Assembly: GCF_020410745.1 (NCBI RefSeq)
Contig: NZ_CP084528.1
Coordinates: 496,001 to 560,000 of the forward strand
DNA from: Kaistella polysaccharea
GTDB taxonomy: Bacteria; Bacteroidota; Bacteroidia; Flavobacteriales; Weeksellaceae
Length of the DNA stretch: 64,000 nucleotides
Direction of reading: 5' to 3'
In this document: piece after piece, positions 55,770 through 64,000 of the stretch
How positions within the stretch are numbered: the first letter of the stretch is position 1
Layout: every line of letters begins with the position of its first letter
Program-made: the position numbers and the translations under genes
Notes under the pieces: model-generated
Told to the model about the DNA's origin: nothing
Database searches by the model: none
The model's input: the letters and a program-made list of their open reading frames with translations, nothing else

Positions 55770-57347
55770 ATGGAGCAAGATTCATTAGTTGAATACGGTG
55801 CCAGACGCGTCATTATTACGATTACTGCTATTCTGTGTGCATTGCTGGAAATCGTAGATTCTACAATTGTCAATGTAGCTTTGAATGAAATGAAAGGTAA
55901 TCTTGGTGCAACACTGTCCGAAGTGGGCTGGGTTATAACTGCGTATGCCATCGGTAATGTAATCATTGTTCCGATGACCAGTTGGCTTTCTCAACAGTTT
56001 GGGCGACGAAATTATTTTGCAGCTTCCATTATTATTTTTACGATATTTTCTTTTCTGTGCGGGAATGCGACAAGTATCTGGGAACTTGTATTTTTTAGAC
56101 TTTGTCAAGGGATTGGCGGTGGAGCGCTCCTGGTAACTTCTCAAACCATCATTACAGAATCTTATCCTTTAGCGAAAAGAAGTATGGCCCAAGCTATATA
56201 TGGTCTAGGAGTCATTATTGGTCCAACTTTAGGTCCGCCGTTGGGCGGATATATCGTTGATAATTTCAGTTGGCCGTATATATTTTATATTAATATTCCC
56301 ATCGGGATTGCAGCTACCTTGATGACTTTACAGTTTGTAAGAAGTCCAAAATTTGCAGAGAAAAGAAAAGCAAGAGACGTCGATTGGTACGGAATTATGC
56401 TGCTTGCCGCTTTTGTGGGATCACTGCAGTATATTTTAGAAAAAGGCCATGAAGACGATTGGTTTGATAATCCGATTATTGTTTTCCTCAGCATCGTTGC
56501 AGTTATCGGTTTTATACTTTTCCTTTGGCGAGAACTCAATTATAAATATCCGGTTGTAGAATTGCGTGTTTTAAAAAATGGGAATCTGCGTTTAGGAACT
56601 GCCATGTCCTTTATTTTGGGATTTGGTTTGTATGGTTCTACATTTATTGTTCCGCTGTATACGCAGAGTGTGCTGGGTTGGACTGCCTTGGAATCTGGAG
56701 CTTTGATGATTCCCGCAGCGCTGACAACCGCCGTTATGATGCCAATTATCGGTCGACTTTTAACGCGCGGCGTGAAGCAACAACTTTTAGTTGCACTGGG
56801 ATTACTACTTTTCTTTGTATATAGTTTTTGGGGCTATAAAATCATTTCGCCCGACACCGGCAAAGGTGATTTCTTTTGGATGTTGATTGTGCGCGGTGCT
56901 GGTCTAGGCTTACTTTTTATTCCGATTACTTCATTGGCTTTAAGTACGCTGAAAGGTCAGGAAATTGGTCAGGGAGCAGCTTTTACAGGAATGATGAGAC
57001 AGCTCGGCGGTTCTTTCGGAATAGCAGCAATCACAACGTTTATATCCAATCAAACTTCCATTCACCGCGCGGCATTAACAAGTCATTTAGATGCAAACAG
57101 TTTTGATGTTCAACAAAGATTGAATGGTTTAGTTGCGTCTTTTCAAGCCAAAGGTTTTGGTCCCGATAATTCGCTGGCCGCTGCTTACAAACTTTTAGAT
57201 TTATCGGTTTTGAAACAGGCCACCGTATTATCTTATATGGATGTTTTCCTCTATTTAGGATTTCTCTTTTTAGTCTGTATTCCTTTCGTCCTCTTGGTTA
57301 AGGAAAAAAAGGGTAGGGATCCCATTGATATTGGAGATATGCATTAA
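55770..57347 (+). CDS. DHA2-family MFS multidrug transporter (EmrB/QacA type)
   Basis: 525 aa, 14 predicted membrane helices. Proton-driven drug efflux. Motif D1 region LEIVDSTIVNVALNEMKGNLG, motif A-like TSWLSQQFGRRNYF, and motif C GVIIGPTLGPPLGGYIVD are present, along with the antiporter-type loop QTIITESYPLAKRSMAQAI. Last gene of the tetR-tolC-MFP-MFS unit, so the cell can build a full EmrAB-TolC-like pump from one transcript. Ends 24 bases before the convergent ligA. Confidence 0.95.
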   Translation: MEQDSLVEYGARRVIITITAILCALLEIVDSTIVNVALNEMKGNLGATLSEVGWVITAYAIGNVIIVPMTSWLSQQFGRRNYFAASIIIFTIFSFLCGNATSIWELVFFRLCQGIGGGALLVTSQTIITESYPLAKRSMAQAIYGLGVIIGPTLGPPLGGYIVDNFSWPYIFYINIPIGIAATLMTLQFVRSPKFAEKRKARDVDWYGIMLLAAFVGSLQYILEKGHEDDWFDNPIIVFLSIVAVIGFILFLWRELNYKYPVVELRVLKNGNLRLGTAMSFILGFGLYGSTFIVPLYTQSVLGWTALESGALMIPAALTTAVMMPIIGRLLTRGVKQQLLVALGLLLFFVYSFWGYKIISPDTGKGDFFWMLIVRGAGLGLLFIPITSLALSTLKGQEIGQGAAFTGMMRQLGGSFGIAAITTFISNQTSIHRAALTSHLDANSFDVQQRLNGLVASFQAKGFGPDNSLAAAYKLLDLSVLKQATVLSYMDVFLYLGFLFLVCIPFVLLVKEKKGRDPIDIGDMH

Positions 57348-57371
57348 TGGATCTTGAATTGCACAAACAGA

Positions 57372-59390
<2,019 letters not shown>

Positions 59391-59393
59391 CTA

Positions 59394-59401
59394 CAAAAAT
59401 A
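59394..59401 (-). promoter_or_regulatory. Promoter -7 box of ligA
   Basis: TATTTTTG on the minus strand, leader of about 15 nt. Confidence 0.55.
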
Positions 59402-59576
59402 AGGAATCATTTAAAATTTCGGATTGGTTTTAATTTTTTTTAAAATTTAAATTTATGGTCTAAATATTGTCGCGGATTTTATTGGCTTTGTACGAAGCGT
59501 CGCATATTTTAGAATCAATTCGGTGAACTTTCTAAGATCATGCTGAAAATTACCAAGTCATTTTAAATATACGATT

Positions 59577-60635
59577 ATGCAGAAAAAAGACATTATTCTC
59601 CTGGCAGCTGCAGCATTAGTTGCTGGATTCACTGGTTATGCAACTCACGCTGGTTTTAATTCAGTACTATTATTTTCTCTTGCCGCCGTTGCCCTCGTTT
59701 TGGTTGCCATGATCGTGGGGAAAGCGACAGAACAACTCGGAAGCAGAATGGGACCGGCAGCAACCGGCGTTTTACAATCGGCTTTGGGAAATCTTCCAGA
59801 ACTTTTTGTATGTATTTTTGCCTTGAGAGCTGGTTTAGATACCGTCGTAAAGGCCGCATTGGTGGGATCAATTTTAGGAAATTCAGTTTTGGTTTTTGGT
59901 ATGGCGATCTTGTTTGGTGGACTTAAAAACGGGCGGCAGTATTTTCATTCTGAACCTCCGAAAATGAATGCTGTATTGATGATTTTAGCCTTTGCTGCGA
60001 TGGCGGTTCCAACCTTGACTTTTTATTTGCATACGCCCGCAGAAAGTCATTTGAATACTTTGGATATTATCGTTGCGGTAGTTTTACTTATAGTGTTTGG
60101 AGCTTATCTAAGTTTTTCCATTAAAGGTGATAAGTCGATTATGCCCGATAAAAACGGTGATGCTGAAGAAGCAAGTTGGTCGCTTCCTTTAACTTTAGGA
60201 ATATTAGCCGCTTCGGGTGTTGGAGCTGCATTTGTCTCCGACTGGTTTGTAGAAGCTTTAAAACCTGCGATGGATTCTCTTGGAATTAATGATGTTTTTG
60301 CTGGTTTGATCGTGGTCGCAATCGCGGGAAATGCCATAGAAAATCTGGTAGGAATTCAATTGGCTTTGAAAAATAAAGCGGATTATGCGGTAAGTGTAAT
60401 TATGAATTCTTCGTTACAAATTGCGCTCGTTCTTTTTCCATTGTTGGTAATTTTATCTTTCTTTTTAGGCGGCGCCGTTTTATCTTTTGTTTTGAGTCCA
60501 CTTCTACTGGCAGCTTTGGCTCTTTCGGTTCTAGTAAGCGCTTTTATAGTGTTTGATGGGGAAAGTATTTGGCTGGAAGGTGTTGCGCTGATTGGACTAT
60601 ATATTATTATTGCGACCGCTTTTTGGTGGGGATAA
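59577..60635 (+). CDS. cax: Calcium/proton exchanger (CAX family)
   Basis: 352 aa, about 11 hydrophobic helices. Ca2+ export driven by proton influx across the inner membrane. The two alpha-repeat signatures of the CaCA superfamily are visible: GVLQSALGNLPELFVCIFALRAG with GSILGNSVLVFG in the first half, and VAIAGNAIENLVGIQLALK with VIMNSSLQIALVLFPLLV in the second. The acidic residues in GNLPEL and GNAIEN coordinate Ca2+. A short charged loop (about 180-203) separates the halves. No recognisable riboswitch in the 200-bp leader. Confidence 0.93.
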   Translation: MQKKDIILLAAAALVAGFTGYATHAGFNSVLLFSLAAVALVLVAMIVGKATEQLGSRMGPAATGVLQSALGNLPELFVCIFALRAGLDTVVKAALVGSILGNSVLVFGMAILFGGLKNGRQYFHSEPPKMNAVLMILAFAAMAVPTLTFYLHTPAESHLNTLDIIVAVVLLIVFGAYLSFSIKGDKSIMPDKNGDAEEASWSLPLTLGILAASGVGAAFVSDWFVEALKPAMDSLGINDVFAGLIVVAIAGNAIENLVGIQLALKNKADYAVSVIMNSSLQIALVLFPLLVILSFFLGGAVLSFVLSPLLLAALALSVLVSAFIVFDGESIWLEGVALIGLYIIIATAFWWG

Positions 60636-60763
60636 AGTTTTTAGGCGCAAAAGCTTTAGAAAAATAATAAAATGTAAATTCCGCAAAAAAGGTGCTGCGT
60701 GTAAAGTTCTCAATGCAAATATTATCAATCGTAATTCTTAATAGATTTTAAAAGTTACATTAA

Positions 60764-60809
60764 AACAAAAGTCACAAAAGTTTTCAGAAAGGAAATCTTT
60801 TGTGACTTT
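60764..60809 (-). terminator. Terminator after the E1 dehydrogenase gene
   Basis: A perfect 13-bp stem (60768-60780 with 60797-60809), 16-nt loop, T-rich on the minus strand. Confidence 0.72.
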
Positions 60810-60834
60810 GCAGTTTAAGACATTTTACGTACAA

Positions 60835-62907
60835 TTATTGCGTCAACATTTTTCCAATTTTTACAGAAAGTTTCTCCGCATTTGGAAGCATCTCTTTTTC
60901 TAAAATTAAATTAATTGGAACAGCCGGCAAATTGAGAGATCCCATTGTTTCAACTGGCGCATCTAAAGATCTGAAACATTCTTTTGAAATCCGATGTGCG
61001 AATGCCTCAGCAAAAGAATTTTGAATTTGTTCCTCCGTTAAAACTAAACATTTTCCGTGGATTTTTGTTCGTTCAAAAACAAGTTTTTCGTCTAAAGGAA
61101 TAAGGGTTCTTAAATCGATGATCTCAACTCTTCCTAAGAAATTTTTTGCCGCTTCTTTCGCCCAATAAACTCCCATTCCATAAGTAACGATGAGCATTGT
61201 TCTGCCCTTTTCAGTTTCAGACGGGTCCGCTTCTAAAAGGATGTTTCCTTTTCCAAAAGGTAAAATATAATCTTCTGCAGGTTCAACTGTTTTAGCATCT
61301 TCAGTTCCGGGAACTTTACTCCAATATAATCCTTTATGCTCCAGCATAACAACTGGATTTGGATCGTAGAAAGCTGCTTTTAATAAACCTTTAAAATCAG
61401 CTGCATTACTCGGATATGCGATTTTGATTCCTTTAATATTGGCTAAAATACTTTCTACACTTCCGCTGTGATAAGGTCCGCCGCCTCCATAAGCTCCAAT
61501 TGGGACGCGAATAATATTGCTCACTGGAAATTTTCCATTACTCAGATAGTTGGATTTTGAAACCTCGGTAATAAGTTGGTTAATTCCAGGATAAATATAA
61601 TCGGCGAACTGAACTTCCACAATTGGTTTTAAGCCAACTGCGCTCATCCCAACCGTAGAACCAATAATATAAGCTTCCTGAATGGGCGTATTAAAAACCC
61701 TTTTATTCCCGAATTTTTTTCCTAAAGTCACGGTTTCGCGGAAAACACCACCAATTCTTTCACCTACATCCTGTCCGTAAAGCAGAGCTTCCGGATGTTT
61801 GTACATGATTTCCTGAATGGCGTGAATGGCTGCATCGACCATTACAATTTTTTCGGGATTTTCTCCTTCTCTTTTGCCAACTTCTTCTGTAATTGGCGTA
61901 GGAGCGAAGACATGATTTTCTACAGTTTGCGGTTTTGGATCTTCAGCCTCAATGGCTTTTTGAAACGCCTGTTCAACTTCTAATCGTGCTTTCTTCTCTA
62001 TTTGTTTTAAAAGATCTTCGTCGGTTCCTTCTTCCAACAATCTTTTTCTCAGGATATTGCCGGGATCTTTTGCGCGGTGTTTTTCCAAATCTTCTTCATC
62101 ACGGTAAAATTCTCGTCGAACACCGGAAGTATGATGACCAATCAAAACCGTACTGGCACAAACCAACATCGGTTTTCTTTCGGCCCGAACAAAATCGACT
62201 GCTTTTTTCATGGCTTTAAAACTGGCTTCAAAATCAGTTCCGTCCACTTTCATTCGATTTAAACCAACAAATCCAGCTGCAAAATCATACGCATCTGAAG
62301 TTCTGGCTTCTTCCTTGGTTACGGAAATGCCCCATTCATTATCCTGAACCAAAAATATGATTGGCAGTTGATGAAGTGCTGCAAACTGAAAAGCTTCGGA
62401 AACTTCACCCTCTGTAATTGAGTTGTCGCCGAAACTGCAGACAACCACTGGATTATTTTCAAATTCCTGAAGGTTGAATTCCTGAATATATTTAATTCCC
62501 TGCGCAACACCGGTTGTCGGAATTGCCTGCATTCCTGTCGCGGAACTTTGATGAATTATTTTAGGAATATTTTCCTGACGACTAGAAGGATGCGAATAAT
62601 AAGAACGTCCACCAGAAAACGGATCATCTGCTTTTGCCAGTAATTGAAGCATTAATTGATAAGGCTCGAATCCCATCCCGAGCAACATACTCTCGTCGCG
62701 ATAATAGGGGGAAACCCAGTCTTCTTTGGTGAGTTGATATGCGGTCGCAAGTTGAATCGCTTCGTGACCGCGGGAAGTAGAGTGAACATATTTGCAGATA
62801 TTTCGGTTTTCTTCGTATACATCTGCGGTTGCTTTAGCAAGCATCATGTGCTTAAATGCCTTTAACAAAATCTCTCGAGAAACAATTTCTTTCTTAATAA
62901 TTTCCAT
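60835..62907 (-). CDS. Fused E1 alpha/beta 2-oxoacid dehydrogenase (thiamine diphosphate)
   Basis: 690 aa from ATG 62907. The E1 alpha half (about 1-345) has the TPP motif from GDNSITEGE near 160 to QDNEWGIS near 188 and the phosphorylation-loop-like HTSGVRREFYRDEED. The E1 beta half (about 355-690) has LLYGQDVGERIGGVFRETVTL, FNTPIQEAYIIGSTVGMSAVGLKPIVEVQFADYIYPG and GAYGGGGPYHSG. This is the E1 of a branched-chain 2-oxoacid (or similar) dehydrogenase complex. Fusion of both subunits is common in Bacteroidota. The frame extends to 63129, but that would run over the dnaE start and through a promoter box, so 62907 is chosen. E2/E3 genes are elsewhere. Confidence 0.93.
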   Translation of the reverse strand: MEIIKKEIVSREILLKAFKHMMLAKATADVYEENRNICKYVHSTSRGHEAIQLATAYQLTKEDWVSPYYRDESMLLGMGFEPYQLMLQLLAKADDPFSGGRSYYSHPSSRQENIPKIIHQSSATGMQAIPTTGVAQGIKYIQEFNLQEFENNPVVVCSFGDNSITEGEVSEAFQFAALHQLPIIFLVQDNEWGISVTKEEARTSDAYDFAAGFVGLNRMKVDGTDFEASFKAMKKAVDFVRAERKPMLVCASTVLIGHHTSGVRREFYRDEEDLEKHRAKDPGNILRKRLLEEGTDEDLLKQIEKKARLEVEQAFQKAIEAEDPKPQTVENHVFAPTPITEEVGKREGENPEKIVMVDAAIHAIQEIMYKHPEALLYGQDVGERIGGVFRETVTLGKKFGNKRVFNTPIQEAYIIGSTVGMSAVGLKPIVEVQFADYIYPGINQLITEVSKSNYLSNGKFPVSNIIRVPIGAYGGGGPYHSGSVESILANIKGIKIAYPSNAADFKGLLKAAFYDPNPVVMLEHKGLYWSKVPGTEDAKTVEPAEDYILPFGKGNILLEADPSETEKGRTMLIVTYGMGVYWAKEAAKNFLGRVEIIDLRTLIPLDEKLVFERTKIHGKCLVLTEEQIQNSFAEAFAHRISKECFRSLDAPVETMGSLNLPAVPINLILEKEMLPNAEKLSVKIGKMLTQ

Positions 62908-62913
62908 AGGTAA

Positions 62914-62921
62914 CAAAGATA
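62914..62921 (-). promoter_or_regulatory. Promoter -7 box of the E1 gene
   Basis: TATCTTTG on the minus strand ends 6 bases before the ATG, implying a leader of only a few nucleotides. Confidence 0.55.
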
Positions 62922-63055
62922 AAAATTTTAAAAGAAGTTCAGTAAATTTTAAAATCTTAAACACCTGATATTTGTCCAAAACAAAAATTGTTTTCCGAAT
63001 TTCAACTTTTTTTTGAATTAATTTTAAAGTAATTTTACCAAAATTATCCTCTTCA

Positions 63056-64000
63056 ATGTATTTAATTTTCGATACCGAAACGACTGGTTTACCTAAAAAT
63101 TTCAACGCTCCCATTACCGATTCCGACAACTGGCCAAGAATGGTTCAGCTTGCCTGGCAATTGCACGCGAAGGACGGTAGTTTGCTGGAAAATCAGGATT
63201 TCATTATTAAGCCAGAAGGTTATGACATTCCCTTTTCTTCCCAAAGAATACACGGCATTTCCACAAAAATTGCTACTGAAGAAGGTGAAGATTTAAGTGA
63301 TGTTTTACTTAAATTTAAAGAAGCGCTAAATAAGGCAGAGGTTGTAGTTGGTCACAATGTTATTTTCGATTATAATATTGTAGGCGCCGAGTTTTTTCGA
63401 AAAGAAATTGAAAATAATTTGCAAAATCTTGCATCTGCGGATACCATGCAGTTGGGCACGGATTACTGTCAGTTAGGAGGTGGGAAGAGCGGAAGATATA
63501 AATCACCAAAACTCGAAGAATTATACGAGAAATTATACGGAGAAAAATTCGATGAAGCGCATAATGCAGCGGCCGACGTAAATGCTACCGCGCAGGTCTT
63601 TTTTGAAATGAAAAGGATCGGCATTATTCCGCCTGAAACCATAGAGATTACTCCACTTGAATTACAGCAGTTTATTGATGCTCATCCAAGTGCCATAAGA
63701 CCTTTCCCCATTGTGATCAGAAGACAGGTCGCCGATTCTAAAAAGAAAAAGAAAACCGTACATTTTGGTGACACTGATGAAATTGAAATTGGCAATTACT
63801 TTAACTTTCATAATCACAGTATTTATTCGTCTTTACAGTCTTCCACTAGCATTAGCGAATTAATTTCGAAAGCCCTCGACAATAATTTTCCGGCGGTAGG
63901 AATTGTTGATTTGGGAAATATGATGGGCGCTTTTAAATTTATTTCTGAAGTTGAAAAAGCCAACGGAACGATTAAAAAAACGCATCAGGAATATTCCGAA
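63056..64000 (+). CDS. dnaE: DNA polymerase III alpha subunit with fused N-terminal exonuclease (partial, 3' end cut by window)
   Basis: The first 315 codons, open to the window edge. Residues 1-190 are a DnaQ/DEDDh proofreading exonuclease: Asp6/Glu8 in FDTETTG, Asp105 in GHNVIFDYN, and His169/Asp174 in HNAAADVNA. After a linker (about 195-245) the DnaE PHP domain begins with FHNHSIYSSLQSSTSISELI (His252, His254) and VDLGNMMGAF (Asp285). Canonical PHP domains have DHGN here, so one metal-site His is Leu286. The fusion makes a self-proofreading replicative polymerase, known in Bacteroidota. Divergent from the E1 gene with 148 bases between. Confidence 0.93.
   Translation, partial: MYLIFDTETTGLPKNFNAPITDSDNWPRMVQLAWQLHAKDGSLLENQDFIIKPEGYDIPFSSQRIHGISTKIATEEGEDLSDVLLKFKEALNKAEVVVGHNVIFDYNIVGAEFFRKEIENNLQNLASADTMQLGTDYCQLGGGKSGRYKSPKLEELYEKLYGEKFDEAHNAAADVNATAQVFFEMKRIGIIPPETIEITPLELQQFIDAHPSAIRPFPIVIRRQVADSKKKKKTVHFGDTDEIEIGNYFNFHNHSIYSSLQSSTSISELISKALDNNFPAVGIVDLGNMMGAFKFISEVEKANGTIKKTHQEYSE

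Noticed and set aside
62908..63129. N-terminal extension of the E1 dehydrogenase up to 63129
   Set aside because: It would overlap the first 74 bases of dnaE, run through a TATCTTTG promoter box, and add about 74 residues that do not look like E1 sequence.

Overview
This is a 64 kb piece of an AT-rich bacterial chromosome, almost certainly from the Bacteroidota class Flavobacteriia and most like the Weeksellaceae (Chryseobacterium/Kaistella group). The signs are: a type IX secretion gene (porQ) next to cmk; an atpD-atpC pair separate from other ATP synthase genes; a DnaE polymerase that starts with a fused DnaQ-type exonuclease; a fused E1 alpha/beta 2-oxoacid dehydrogenase; a gene pair fitting capnine-type sulfonolipid synthesis; few Shine-Dalgarno sites; and many copies of the Bacteroidota -7 promoter box TAnnTTTG, some with a TTG/TTTG -33 element. 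I saw no rRNA, tRNA, CRISPR array, transposase, integrase, phage module or recognisable defence locus. The window is mostly core genome.

Layout. 0-7 kb: an SRAP/HMCES (YedK-type) DNA-protein crosslink protein, a 37-unit heptamer satellite, trimethylamine monooxygenase, a GHL10 lipoprotein, TypA/BipA and a DUF465 protein. 7-21 kb: ferritin, YchF, an FMN reductase, parE-orf-parC, a DUF3891 protein, a beta-propeller/M28/PDZ peptidase and a TamL-like outer-membrane lipoprotein that overlaps head to head with a TrmH-family methyltransferase. 22-31 kb: a YtxH / holin-like / helical protein trio, cmk, porQ, pyrH-frr, small enzymes, ribF, atpD-atpC and a DUF347-repeat membrane protein. 31-37 kb: a radical SAM protein with an unusual cysteine motif, a GreA/GreB-like protein, and the cysteine-synthase-like plus serine-palmitoyltransferase-like pair. 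37-46 kb: a DUF2723 (TMEM260-like) membrane protein, DUF1697, kdsA, a secreted protein, a TonB-dependent receptor, a MliC-like lipoprotein and a degraded copy of the receptor's 3' end. 46-51 kb: a leftward operon of an outer-membrane protein, lptC, anmK and a GNAT-nitrilase fusion. 51-57 kb: DNA polymerase III delta' and a tetR-tolC-MFP-MFS efflux operon with a palindromic operator on its own promoter. 57-64 kb: ligA, a Ca2+/H+ exchanger, the E1 dehydrogenase and the first 315 codons of dnaE.

How the genes fit together. Envelope building dominates: lptC and kdsA (LPS), porQ (T9SS), the TamL-like protein, the TonB receptor, anmK (wall recycling), the predicted sulfonolipid pair and the DUF2723 glycosyltransferase-like protein. 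Replication and translation genes (parE/parC, ligA, holB, dnaE, typA, ychF, frr, pyrH, cmk) are interspersed. The observations most worth a second look are the sulfonolipid pair, the TonB-receptor gene remnant, the head-to-head overlapping genes, the YtxH trio, the radical SAM CX4CX2C motif, the heptamer satellite and the loss of a PHP metal-site histidine in DnaE. I did not find a convincing wholly new system.
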